A stretch of DNA of 64,000 nucleotides from assembly GCF_958450345.1 (NCBI RefSeq), contig NC_088781.1, positions 58,916,315 to 58,980,314 on the forward strand. Reading direction: 5' to 3'. A program made the translations under genes and the position numbers. Each line of letters opens with the position of its first letter. Within the stretch, counting starts at the first letter, position 1. Origin of the DNA: Calliphora vicina (lineage: Eukaryota > Arthropoda > Insecta > Diptera > Calliphoridae). Shown piece by piece: positions 34,534-46,235 of the stretch. Below the pieces are notes generated by a model. The model ran no database searches. It saw only the letters and a list, made by a program, of their open reading frames with translations, and was not told the DNA's origin.

Positions 34534-34972
34534 TTTATTATTGGTCAATTATCATGTTATATTGTCATAATGTGTTAATATTTCACGATTCGGCGGCTCG
34601 GCTTAATCGACTCTTAGGCGTTCGGAGCAGGGGCCGAATTACCGCACTCGTGATTGAATGAACTATCGTATCGAAAAATAATTTCGATATCGTAATTATA
34701 ACAAAATGTACTAAATTTCATGCTAGATATCGAATGCCGTAATCTCAAATAAGAAAATTACGATCGATTTTACTCGATATCGAATGCGGTAATTCGGCCC
34801 AGGTCTCTGCTGGTTGGTTACTATAACACAATAAACATAGCATACAGAGTAGTATTATTTTAGGTCAGTTTTTGCTTGAAACACAATAACAACATTTTCA
34901 AACCATTGTGAAATATTAGGACATTATGACAATATGACATGATATGAGACCTTGTGAATTATTGACCATATA
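34534..34972. mobile_element. Foldback family C, copy 2
   Basis: Left part TATCATGTTATATTGTCATA is the inverted mate of ATATGACATGATATGAGACC at right. The centre TCGGCGGCTCGGCTTAATCG is shared with copy 1. It is interrupted by a MITE at 34632-34799. Confidence 0.75.
34632..34799. mobile_element. 168 bp palindromic MITE nested in C
   Basis: Ends GGCCGAATTACCGCA and TGCGGTAATTCGGCC are exact inverted repeats. CAGG stands on both sides (34628-34631 and 34800-34803), and copy 1 of C has a single CAGG at that point (19102-19105), so the insertion is proven by an empty site. The interior is full of ATATCGA motifs. Superfamily unknown. Confidence 0.88.
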
Positions 34973-36023
34973 TATAATAGAGCGAATCACTTTGTATGGA
35001 GATGAAAAAAGTTAAAATAAACTTTGGTTTGTTTTATGATGTCTCCCAAACTATTTCGGGTCTATTGATAAACGTTCATGAGCTGGGCCATTTGCAAAAA
35101 AGCATTTTTTTTAGTTTTTTAAAAATATTTGTATTTTCTCCCAAAACAACACATATAATAAGCGATATCATTTGAAAAAGCTCATCCATACAACGCTATA
35201 TCAAGTAATTTTCAAGCTCACCCAACCACTGCATCCGGACCCTCCCACTATTTACGTGATGATGGCTTCCATAATTTATTGTATAAGATTTTTCAAATAT
35301 TATCTTCTCTGCGTGTGTATGCTACAAGAAATATCGTATTCATTATATAAAATTAGTAATGAAATTTAATCCTAGAATAAAAGGATTTTCGGCAATAAAA
35401 GATGCGATGACATAATATGTCATGTCATCGCAATATGTATTTTCAGAATATTTTTTTAATTTTCAAATGCTAATATGACACATTTCTGGAATAATGACAG
35501 TCCTGGTATTGTAATAACTTCAATTCTTGCTGCTATACATTAATGGTTCACTTTTTAGTTCATTTTTTATTTTTAAAGTTTTTGAACAAAGAATAACAAG
35601 AAGGGAAGCCTCTCATTTTTTCTACAAAAACAACTTCTCTCTCTTCTCACATACAAGTAGTATGTGAATTCAACACACTTGAGAGAGAGATTTAACTTCA
35701 AAACTTTTTCTTGAAAATTAATTTCTTGACATTGGGGGTGGAAATAAAAACTAAAAAAACGCGTTTGTAAAATTTCGTATTAGAAATTAATAAAAAAAAT
35801 TCAAATAAACTTAATTTTTGCAGAAATTATGGAATAAAAAGCGGAAAAATCTATTTATAAAACCTTTCCAGATCAAATATAATTCAAATATTTTGAGAAT
35901 TGTTTGAATTTTTAAGTTTAATTGTAATAAAATTTTGTTATAATTTTTAAGGTCGCTTTTTACAACTCTGCGTGTTTGAGGAGTGTGGTGAAAGTGGTTT
36001 TGAAAACCAATTCAAATAAATAA
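34973..36023. other. Gene-free stretch
   Basis: No gene. A small hairpin lies at 35637-35690 (CTCTCTC arm, GAGAGAG arm, with TCACATAC and GTATGTGA inside). Confidence 0.5.
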
Positions 36024-36775
36024 AACAAGTAAGAAAGTATGGTCGGTCAAGCCCGACCATATAATACCCTACACTAAGTAAAAGATCAAAAACATTTTTC
36101 TTTTAAAATTTCAATAATTTATATTTTTGAGTGATTTTCGGAAGTGGGCCTTATATGGGGGCTATGACCAATTATGGACCGATCACCATGAAATTAGGTC
36201 GCGTGATTTATGTTTATATTAAAGTTAACTATATTGAATTTTGTGTGTATACCAATATTTTTAAGTGATTTATGCACGTTAAAGTGATTTTCTGAAGAGG
36301 GCATATATGGGAGCTATGACTAATTATGGACCGATCGTAACAAAATTTGGTGACATGAATTTTGTGTATATAAAACTTATTTGGAGCGGAATTTGTGGAG
36401 ATACATATATAAATTAAACATTTATGACCGATAAAGTCCAATTTCGAGAGGACATTTGTATGGGGGCTAGGTGAAATAATGGACCGATTTCAGCCAGTTT
36501 CAATAGGCTTGGCCCTTGAGCCGAAAAAATACTATGTCCCAAATTTGATCGAAATATCTTCAAAATTGCGACCTGTACTCTGCGCACAAGGTTTACATGG
36601 ACAGCCAGCCAACCAGCCAGTCGGACGGACGGACGGACATCGTTTAATCGACTCAGAAAGTGATTCTAAGTCGATCGGTATACTTTAAGGTGGGTGTTAG
36701 ACTAATATTTTTGTGCGTTACACACATCTGCACAAACGCATAATACCCTCCCCACTATGGTGGTGTAGGGTATAA
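36024..36775 (+). repeat. Dispersed repeat, family B, intact copy
   Basis: Starts AACAAGTAAGAAAGTATGG with the palindrome GGTCGGTCAAGCCCGACC, and ends TGGTGGTGTAGGGTATAAT. Near the end is a GACGGACGGACATCG, then TCGACTC core. Serves as the uninterrupted reference for B at 40696-42310. Frames at 36229-36688 are accidental. Confidence 0.8.
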
Positions 36776-37063
36776 TGATAAAAATACATTCTTTAGTTAA
36801 GTTTTTTTTTACAACCGACTTAGTTTTTTTTTGACAGCGTATCACTTCTTGTTATTATTCTTTGTTTTTGAACATATTTTAAATGAAAAAAATTATTTTT
36901 TTTTTTGAGAAATTTTTAATTTTTCCTAAAAGGCACAATCACCCCAAAGAAAAAAATGCAAAAAGGCCCCAAAAAATGATTGCCCCAATTTGTTTACTTT
37001 GGGGCCATATTTTCTGGGCCCATAATTCTCAGCTCCTCTAAACATGTGTACATAGAGAATTAT

Positions 37064-37223
37064 ACATAGAGACGAGACACTACGATTTGTCAAACAAAAA
37101 TACAACAAAAAATATGTTTAATACAACAACAAAATACATTGACTAGCATGTATTTTGTTGTTGCGAGAGATAGGTTTTTGACAACAGACTTAGGTTTTTG
37201 ACAATTACGTCTCGTCTCTATGT
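37064..37223. mobile_element. 160 bp MITE upstream of a small gene
   Basis: Exact inverted ends ACATAGAGACGAGAC and GTCTCGTCTCTATGT. Inside is a second hairpin, CAACAACAAAATACAT with its exact mate 8 bases away (37124-37163). It sits about 150 bases before the start codon of the next gene. Confidence 0.8.
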
Positions 37224-37379
37224 TACCCTATGCATGTGTATTTGACTTCCAATTTATTTACTTTTAATTTTGTATTAATTTGTTTTAATCATTTTCTATT
37301 TGTGTTAAAATATAAAGTTTTTCTTAATTTAAATTCATCCTGTTATTTATTTAATCTGTGTTAAAGAATATTTCAAAAA

Positions 37380-38553
37380 ATGGCGCGTTTAGTTTTTGTG
37401 GAAAATGATAATAATCCCGCCAGTAGACGTTATAGGGTAAATTTTTCGCCAAACCAACAAAACTCTAAACAAAATTCTGACAAAATATTTTTTTCGTTGT
37501 TTTTGCAGGTTAAGAAAATTGGTGGTTGGCGTAGTGTGCGTTTGTATTTAGAGCCATCATCACGTAAATGGTGGGAGGATCCGGATGTGGTGGTTGCGTG
37601 AGTTTGAAAATTGCTTGATTATTTATATTTGATAGTTTTTATTGTTATATTTTGGAACAATTTATTATGTTTGTCATTTATGAGTGTTATTTAAATGAAA
37701 GGTTTATTTTTGCGTCTTAATCACGTGCCAAATTTATGAGTTTATTGATTAAATAGGAAAACTGTGATAATTTATGCATTTTGGTGATTGATTGAGAATG
37801 ATTGCCAAATACAAACACACGTACATATAAAAGTGATTCAATTAGAGGCTTTTAGAATTTTAAGTAATTACTAATCTAGCTTAAATATGTTTAATTCATG
37901 TTATAAACTGAGAAATTGAGCTGCTAGTGTCAAAATATTTAACAAATGCTTTTAACGCAAACTAGCCACAATTTTTAATCTACAAATTAAATTATATTTC
38001 ACTTATTGAAAAAGAGGAAATGCTTAAATGGCAAAATCTGAAGACCCAAGGTACATTTTTTAGTGATGAACGGTGGAATTAATGATAAATAAAAAAATTA
38101 TTTTGAATGTTACATTGTTAAACTCTTGGCAACTCTTAGAAACCTAAAGAGGTGGTAGCAAATATTATAACATTTTATTTGTTTAAGTAATTTCAACACC
38201 ATTACAATTTTATATCATTGATGATTTATTATAACTCTGCGGTTTATGAAATAATTTATGATTCAGCCTATAATAGACACACTTACCAATTCATTCCATA
38301 TGGCAATATTTTATGGATTTTTAGCTTTATTTGTCAATAGTGCCTCAACAATGCTGTATAATTTATACTCCTTTTTATGGTTTATCTAGTTGGCCCGGTT
38401 CGCTTCGCCACCCCAATAGTAATTAAATTAATAATTGTTTAAAATATAGGAAATGTGATTTAGTTTTGAAGAATATACCATGATATTGAAATATATATTA
38501 TCCTGTTATTTTTCCATGTTAATTAATACAGGAAATTCAAAAAGCACAACTGA
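37380..38553 (+). CDS. Small three-exon gene, unknown function
   Basis: Exon 1 37380-37436 starts ATGGCGCGT after an A-rich leader. Donor GTAAAT and acceptor TTTTTGCAG bound a 72 bp intron, and exon 2 is 37509-37597. The next donor GTGAGT opens a 934 bp intron. A possible exon 3 after ATTAATACAG (38532) gives a TGA at 38551-38553. The product would be 55 residues: basic, with RRYRVKKIGGWRSVRLYLEP and RKWWEDPDVVV. There is no signal peptide or membrane segment. I do not recognise it. The phase-preserving splice sites and unusual Trp-rich text argue for a real gene; exon 3 is the least certain part. A Helitron end lies in intron 2. Confidence 0.55.
38386..38450 (-). mobile_element. Helitron 3' end fragment in intron 2
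   Basis: On the minus strand GGCGAAGCGAACCGGG is followed by CTAG at 38389-38386. It matches the plus-strand end at 13811-13840. The rest of the element was not found. Confidence 0.5.
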
Positions 38554-38716
38554 AGAAGTGGACAGAGCTTTAATGGTACGTTCTTACTTCACTAGAATCA
38601 CATTATCATCATTATTTTAAAATTTCTCAGTCACTCATGGTCCCTTTGTGAATTCTCATTCAGGATAATATTTTCACTAGTTCACTCTAAACCATAAAGT
38701 AATCAAAAAGTACTAA

Positions 38717-38860
38717 TAGGTGTATGACTTAAAAATGCGGAATTTACAATAGATGGCGTATCTTTTGAACGCGGTTCTTGTTTTTAATTACTTATATGTC
38801 ATTTTGAAGGGTACATATCTGTCATTAATACTCACTTAATTATTGAATACCAAACACCTG
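38717..38860 (+). mobile_element. Mariner 5' end fragment
   Basis: GGTGTATGACTTAAAAATGC and GATGGCGTATCTTTTGAAC match the start of the mariner at 53434. It contains the leader but stops before the transposase. Confidence 0.75.
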
Positions 38861-40490
38861 ATGTTCATTTTTTGAAAGCTAAATATGAATTTTAAATATT
38901 CATTGTAACTGTATTCGTTTATAAGATATAATCTTGCCGAATTTAATCCTTCAAATTTGCAAAAATCACTTCTTTGTGGATCTCATATGGAGAGGGGAAT
39001 CTATAGACCAAATGTCATGTCTCTACTTTTTGGCGTTTGATTCGGGCGATGTTGAATCAGTCAGTTACTCAGTTACATTACTCTTTTATACATACATAGA
39101 TAAATTCAAATGTATTCCTTACTAAACCTTTATAATACATTTAACTCAACTGCTATTATTGTTAACTTTATTTTTCTTTTTTTTTCGTTTAATGAAATTA
39201 ATTTTTTCTATTTCATATGAGCTGCAAATTGAAATTAAGACAAATAGCAGTAAAATGATTGTAATTGAATTGTAAAAAATATTGTAATTGTACCATTATT
39301 TTAATATTTCATTTGATATTTGTTAATTTTTTATTTCCAACGCATATGCATATCTACATACTTGTGTGCCTGTAACAAAAATATATGAATGCAATTAATA
39401 ATTTAAACACACCCATGCTTTGATTTAAAGTGCTCATTGACGGCAAATTGGTCTAAAGATAAAAATAAATAAATAATATCTATTATTATTATTAAATTAA
39501 CAACAAGTTGGCACTTATTAAATTGTGTCTCCTACCATTTAATGGATGATATTATCAATTAGTGTAATTTTCATCAAAATATTAAACAATAAATAAAATA
39601 AATTTATGACTTTCCAAAGAAACATCTTTTTCGAGTCCAAAAATAATAGATTTTAAATTTAAAAATTTAGAAAATGTTTATTAAGTTGTAATGCAAATAA
39701 TGAAACTATTTTGGAAACAAATCTGCCATTGCTAACTGGTTGATCCGATTGATATGAAATTTAATATAGTCATAGTAGAAGAGTATTCTCATTTTTTTTG
39801 ACGAAGATCCATAAAAGATCAAAGATTTAAATATAATATTAAAGCCCAATTAAGCATATAAAAACATTCTCGCATGTGGAATTTATAATCGATTTCATTC
39901 AAGTATACTTGTTAGTTAAACAGTCATACGAAAAATGTTTTAAAGCAATATATTTAAAAGTTCAAAAACAATCGGTTTTAAATTTGAAAATTTAGAAAAT
40001 ATTGAATTTTCCTTTTTTTATTGACCAAAGAATCTCAATTGCACTTTGCTTTCTACAAAACAATATTTTTAAGGTATTTATAATTTTTTTTTCCAAAAGT
40101 TTCTTAATAGATATAGTTAAGAAACCTCCTAAAATATGCTTAAGGGGGTATCCCTAGAATTAAACCAATTATTCTAAAATTAAATTCTTGGGAATCCAAC
40201 ATTGAAGTATTCGAATCAGCCATATTATTTTTTTTATCAGTCTAATTTGTAATAGAGGTCCTTAGCAGAGTCTTCCAAATTTAAGCCATATTATGTTGCA
40301 ACTTTGGATTTATCGTATTTGTTCTAAAAGCCCAAATTATCAGCTTCGGACCTAATGTGATTCCAATGGACTAAAATCTAAAAATTCCTATTTTAGAATT
40401 TTTTTAAGGGATTTATGGGATTCTTTTTCTACAAATTATTTTAATTTTACCAATTTAATTTTTAGAATTACATAGTTCATCTGGGTAGGA
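38861..40490. other. Gene-free stretch
   Basis: No gene. A family F left-end fragment lies at about 39706-39800 (TTTTGGAAACAAATCTGCCA). The rest is AT-rich and unrecognised. Confidence 0.5.
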
Positions 40491-40494
40491 AATT

Positions 40495-40695
40495 TCATAA
40501 ATAATAAACAACATATGGGCATTTCCTGGGGTCACGAACGTACGTTCGTACGCTTTTGATGTCCAAACAATATAGAAAACAAAACATTTCCTAGCATTTT
40601 TTTTGCGATTCGATAGCATTTTGGTAGCCCTATGTTTAGTGCAAAACATGGATTTCATCGAGTTTAAGTTTTCTTAATGATAGTTATAAACATGT
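40495..40695 (-). repeat. Dispersed repeat, family E, copy 1
   Basis: CATTTCCTGGGGTCACGAACG and the block through GATAGTTATAAACATGTGG match 62652-62827 plus 63430-63445. This copy lacks the 602 bp insertion present in the other. Confidence 0.7.
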
Positions 40696-40759
40696 GGTAA
40701 CGAATGTCGATCAAGCCCGACCATATAATACCCTACACTAAGTAACAATTTTCTTTTAA

Positions 40760-41258
40760 CCCGGCAATTCCCAGTGTCACCTACAGGTGACAAAGATTAA
40801 CGGTAGTTTTAAACATAGAAACAGATATCATTGATAAATAATGATATTATTTATATACAGACAAGAACCTGTTTTATATCTGATTTTATTTTGGCAACGC
40901 TAGAATTTTATTAACTAGGGGATTTTTAAAAATCTTTAAGCAGTGTTTTTGATTTTCACATACTGATGTGTGTTTTATGATAAATAAGTTGTTATAAAAA
41001 TGCAAAACGGTAAAGTATCACAATAATTTTTTTAATAAATACTGCTAGATATTCAGGCTAACAATATCAGCAAGTATTTTTAGAAAATTATTTTTTCTCT
41101 GCCCAGTGTCACCTATTGGTGACCCCCGCTATAAAATCGCAACTAGCTATATTTTTTTTTTTTTTAAACTTATTTATAGTGTAAACTAGACGTATTTTTA
41201 CTATTTTTAATAAAAACAAATTGTTTCTCCCTTTGGCGAGGGTATGGGAATTGCCGGG
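40760..41258. mobile_element. piggyBac-like MITE (499 bp)
   Basis: Ends CCCGGCAATTCCCA and TGGGAATTGCCGGG are exact 14 bp inverted repeats. TTAA lies on both sides (40756-40759 and 41259-41262). The uninterrupted family B copy at 63768-63786 reads TCTTTTAAAAATTCAATAA at this point, with a single TTAA. A subterminal palindrome, CAGTGTCACCTA then GGTGAC, occurs near both ends. TTAA duplication and CCC ends are typical of piggyBac. No transposase. Confidence 0.92.
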
Positions 41259-41366
41259 TTAAAAATTCAATTATTTATATATAATTTGATGGGTGATTTT
41301 CGAAGTGGGCCTTATATGGGAGCTATGACTAATTATGGACCGATCATAATTTGTGTAGATACCTAC

Positions 41367-42160
41367 TAGGGTATTCAATTAATCGGGTTTCTGGTTTAAT
41401 CGGTTAATCGAGCAAATAATTAATCGGGGTTTATATTTATTCGGTTAATAATCGGTTAATTTAAAATTATTCGATTAACCGAATAATTTTTATTTTAATT
41501 TTAAATTGAAAATACAACAACGAATTTTGTGTACAAATACATAAAAAACAAAACAAAACAATTCATCCAAAAAATAGCAAATATGGTATTTGAGATCTTT
41601 TTTGTATACACATGTGAGTTTTTTTAGGGTTTTATTGAAAACTTCAGAAATAATCATTTAAAAAAACAATATAATTTAAATGATTTCCTTTAAAACTATT
41701 TTTTCTTTAGATTTAATAAAACTTGACTTGGAAAAAATTCTCTCGCTGATGTATTCTTGGAGAAATCGAAATCATGATAAAGAATATCCAATATATCAGT
41801 TCTTCTTTTAGTTATACCATTGGAGTCCTTTTTGGATTGTGTTAGATATTGAATACATTTAATAGTTTCGCAAAGTTCTGATAAAATACTCTTTTCCAAA
41901 CAAATTTCGTATATACATGTAAATACAAAGTTTCAAATACATGTAAATTAATTAATTGAAATTTGTTTCTTCATTGATACGGAAAAATAAATACAAAAAA
42001 ATATGTATGTTAAAGTGCAAAAAAAAGTAATTTCGGTTAATCGACACAAATTAATCGGTTTATTTGTTATTCGAAAAACGGCAATTTTAAATTATTCGAA
42101 CAGTTAACAGTCAAAAATTAATCGGTTAACCGATTAACGGTTAATCGATTGAATACCCTA
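41367..42160. mobile_element. hAT-like element K, copy 2
   Basis: Ends TAGGGTATTCAAT and ATTGAATACCCTA. ATACCTAC stands on both sides, an exact 8 bp target duplication. Family B at 12225 and 36395 shows the empty site. A 67-codon minus frame (41696-41899) may be a remnant of a former coding region but is not recognisable. Confidence 0.92.
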
Positions 42161-42392
42161 ATACCTACCAATTAAACATTTATGATCGATAAAGTCCAAT
42201 TTCGGGAGGAGATTTGTATGGGGGCTAGATGAAATAATGGTCCGATTTCAGCCAGTTTCAATAGGCTTCGTCCTTGGGCCGAAGCCTTCGTCCTTGGGCC
42301 GCAAAAATTATATCGAAATATCTTCAATAAAACACGATGATTATTAACATTTTATTTGGTTGACTAATCGTAGGAAATGCCCATATATAATA

Positions 42393-43495
42393 TTGGGTGT
42401 ATGTCTTTAAAATACTAGATTTTTTTTTGAAATTTTAGCTTTTATTTTGAAACATTTGTACAATATAAATATATTCAAAGTATTGCCCATTGTAGTTATG
42501 ACATTTTCCCATCTTTATGGCAACATATGGATTATGTGAAAAAAGAACTGCTCATCTTTTGAGGCCAAGAACGAATCAAGCCAATTTCGGATACTGTGTT
42601 CCAAAGTGAAGCGTATCCCAGAGAGAGGGTTCTACATCGATCGAAACAAATAATAGTCGGACGGTTCACGGGGCAGACAAAGCATTCTGCATCGTTAGAA
42701 ACATATAATAGTCGGACAGGGCACGGTCTGGACTATAAAGCGGGTGAGGCAAAACTTCCCAAACACTTCATTTAAAATACATTTTAACAGGTATTGCAAT
42801 ATGTTGCGTTTTCATGATGGAATATTTTTCTGCAAATTCTCGCTTCAAGCGAATCAGTTGCATTCGGTACAGGATCCCCGTTATGGTCTGGTCAGACTTC
42901 AGTAGCTCATAAAAGATAGGACCTTTTTGCTCCCACTAATTACTGAGCAACCTTAGTGCCAAGGATATTTGGCTTTGGTGTCGATTTGGCATGTTGGTCG
43001 GGCTTCACATACGCTTCGGTTTATCAAGGATTCGGTGCAAACATGATTTTCTTTTATAGAATTCAAGCATAATTTCAGACATGCAAAACCGTTCCTGCTT
43101 ATGGATGAATCCTGCTGCTCGCAAACGTTTTGAAATTGCTGTTTGAGTAGATCCCAAGCTCTTGTTGGGCTTTACAACAAACTTCATGGAGTAATGCCCC
43201 CAATTCTTGGTCTTCCAACTTGTTTGACTGTCCTGGGCGATATTTGTCCAAATCACCATTTCTGAACCGCACAAACCATCTCTCATACGTTGAAACCAAA
43301 CCATGAGCTTTGGTGAGCAATCGGTATGCTTCAGCGGCACTTTTTTCAAATTAGAAAAGTAAAGCAAAACTTCTCGCATATGACGCATATGGCACAAAAT
43401 TTTACATTTTCAAAGCAAAAAATACTTTGTTATTTACACTATAATGTTCAATAACCAAGTGAGAATAAATGACTGTATGTACCCTTCAAAATTAC
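42393..43495 (-). pseudogene. Mariner transposase gene, broken, minus strand
   Basis: The left side has the mariner end TTGGGTGTATGTC after TA. On the minus strand, 43397-43005 reads MRHMREVLLYFSNLKK and AISKRLRAAGFIHKQERF, which match the N-terminal DNA-binding and linker parts of irritans-type mariner transposases. Later blocks, up to a PLYSPDRALSDYY-like stretch, lie in other frames because of small gaps and stops. The 5' terminus is lost near 43495. The transposase would cut and paste the element at TA sites; this copy cannot. Confidence 0.85.
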
Positions 43496-44322
43496 ATATA
43501 TGTAAGTGGATTTAGTTGGGAAGTGCCTAGTAAATGTTTTTAATTAATACGAATAGTGTTTTCATGGAGAGGGAGAATTTCCTCATTGAAACAATAGCAG
43601 TCCAATTTCAACTCGTTGATATAAATGCAATTTTTTTAATTACAATTGGAAATTTCAACAATTATAAACTTCTGAAATAGAAATTAAAAGTTCTCAAATA
43701 CAATTGGGAAGTTGGGAAATACTCTTTGAAATTTCTGAAAAATATATTGAAAATTTCTGAACTACTGAAATTGCTGAAATACAGATATAAAATTCTGAAG
43801 TACATTTGAAAATGGTGTAGATTCTAGAGTTTCCAGTTGTCAGTTACGATATTAGGATGACCTTTAAAGCTTGTGATTAATTAGCTACATAAGTATTTGT
43901 AAAATAAATGTTAAGGATACCATTTTAAGTATAGAGTTTTGTTTGGTCGGTTATAATCAATGATTATATTCTTATATGCTTTTTTAGATTTAAATATAAT
44001 AAAAAATTATTATGTTCATACTTTCTAATTTACTTGATGCAAATTTAAATCTAAATTGCGTCAGTTAATTGAAAAAAATAATAATAATTTACAATGTAAA
44101 AGGAAAAACAAGTGTTTTATGTTGGTTTTGTGGTAGAATTGAAAGTGTTTACATACATATATACAAATATATAGTAACGACCTTGACCTAGCCTCGAGGG
44201 ATACTAAATAATGTATATATTTGAATCCTCACAAACAAAGTAAATATTATCTATTTTTTTTATCTCTTCCTTCAACTTGAGCAACAACGTAAGAACATCC
44301 AAAACATAGTGAAATATACATA
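43496..44322. other. Gene-free stretch
   Basis: AT-rich, with repeated GAAATTTCTGAAA-like words at 43650-43810. No gene. Confidence 0.45.
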
Positions 44323-44795
44323 CACAGAAAAAATTATATTTCAGTTCAAACATTTATCCCATATTGAACTCGTTTCAATTATTTCATAATTAAATCAAAA
44401 ACAAAATTTCTTGATATTTTCTATTGAATTTTGAGTTTTGAATTTGATTATTTTGACAATTGAATATACAATTTTCGTTACTGGTTGAATTTCAAATACA
44501 AGAATTATTGAATAGATAATTTTCGTAATTGAAACACTAAAAATAACAAAAATGTGTTTTCAATTACGAAATTATCTATTCAATCATTTTTGTATTTGAA
44601 ATTCAGCCAATAACGAAAATTGTATATTCAATTGTCAAAATAATCAAATTCAAAACCCAAAATTCAATAAAAAATATCAAGAAATTTTGTTTTTGAGCAA
44701 ATGAATACTTGATTTAATTATGAAATAATTGAAACCAGTTAAATATGTGACAAATATTTGAATTGAAACGGTTTAAGAAATAGTTTTTTTCTGTG
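44323..44795. mobile_element. Palindromic Tc1-like MITE (473 bp)
   Basis: Starts CACAGAAAAAATTATATTTC, ends TAGTTTTTTTCTGTG, with TA on both sides. Nearly all of it is one inverted repeat centred near 44560. Paired landmarks include GAATATACAATTTTCGTTA at left and TAACGAAAATTGTATATTC at right. No coding capacity. Confidence 0.88.
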
Positions 44796-45665
44796 TAGAG
44801 CGCAAACTAGAAAAAAACTCAAACCAAAAAATTACTCAAAATAATTACACATTCCAGTGTAGTTTTTGTCTTCACATAGTTTATTTTACTAATCCATTTT
44901 TACCACTGAGGTTTTTGACAACGGAGTTAGGTCTTTGACAGGAGAGTTTCCGATCTATGTGTACTTATCCAACTATAATCCAAACCACCATGTTGTTGTT
45001 CCATTAACTGAAAATTATTTATCAAATACAATTTATCATTTTCAGCAATAAGTCACAACAAATCATAAGTTTTTCTTACAAAAACCTTTAACTTTATTAA
45101 TTTATTTATCGTGTTGCAAGTAATTTTTTCTACTAAATTTTCAAATTTCTATTGGAATGTTAACTTGGCTCACGTGACTTTGCTGTTTGGCTTTATTTAG
45201 TTTAAATTAACACCCACTACAACATACAATTGGCTGGAGTTGTAAATATTTTCCAACTAAGTATTTCAGTTGTAACTTTTATAAAGTTAATTTGTACTCC
45301 AGTGTGAAGTGAAAGTTGAAGTTTTCAACAACATTTTTTCATGCACAAATACGGCAGCAGTCTGGATGTCGCCTTTGTCTTTGAGGGTGTATTTTTGGTC
45401 AATTTTTAAATGTTTTGAATATGAATTTTTTTGTTTGTTTGCAAATATGGTTTAATATTAAGAGATTTTAATTGAAAACAATTTTTCACCTACATAATAT
45501 GAATATGAAAACGTATTAAACAAAATATTTACTTACCAGCAAAACACAAGGATACTATGACTGGATTATTCCATTAAAATAATAGAGATTTGAAACCATT
45601 AGTATTGCTCAATTAAGATTATTAATTAATTCATATGTACAATATTATGGGTCATTACTAAAGGG
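44796..45665. other. Gene-free stretch
   Basis: No gene recognised. The stretch at 44910-44960 (TTTTTGACAACGGAGTTAGG) resembles part of 37175-37200. Confidence 0.45.
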
Positions 45666-46235
45666 GACTTACGATCATCTGTCGAATTAGCTGTCATCTA
45701 TTCACTATATTTTGCCAAATCATCATGGACGGATATAGCGTTCAAATGGTAAAATTTTCCATCAAGATGGGTGTTATGTTCGGGCAACATTCCGCTAATT
45801 TCTTTCAAAAAATCATCTTCAGTGATGAGTCCCATATCTGGATGAATGGATACGTCAACAAAGAAATTTATCGAATTTTAGACGATTCCAATCCATATGA
45901 GATCCAAGAGCATCCAAGGCATTCCGAAAAAGTCACAGCTGGGTGTGAATTTTGGGCTGGCGGTGTTATCAGCCCTTGAGAACAATGTTGGCCAGACCAT
46001 CACCGTCAACGGCGAGAGCTATAGGTCGATGATATGGTTTGAACAAGACAGCGCTACGTGCCATACAGCTCATGGCACATTGAACATTCTGCAAGAGCAA
46101 TTTGAGGGCATGGTCATCTCACGTTGATGTGAACTGGCCACCGAGATCGTGCAATTTGACCCATTAGACTTTTTCTTGTGGGGTTTTCTTAAATCGCAGG
46201 TTTATTCGATGATATCTCACAAAGAGCATTTATTT
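45666..46235 (+). pseudogene. Tc1/mariner-type transposase relic
   Basis: Frames give KIIFSDESHIWMNGYVNK, then VTAGCEFWAGGVI, WFEQDSATCHTAH, and a LDFFLWGFLKSQVYS-like end. These are, in order, the second-aspartate, middle and third-acidic regions of a DDE transposase of the Tc1/mariner superfamily that is common in arthropods. The N-terminal DNA-binding part is missing, and the frames are broken at about 45979 and 46127. It should be inactive. No inverted ends were found. Confidence 0.75.

Larger units (their letters stand above)
40696..42310 (+). repeat. Family B copy split by two insertions
   Basis: Family B runs 40703-40759, 41259-41366 and 42161-42310, with a piggyBac-like MITE and the hAT-like K2 in the gaps. 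Bases 42262-42302 hold a short tandem duplication of CTTCGTCCTTGGGCCG. The right end is truncated. Confidence 0.82.
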
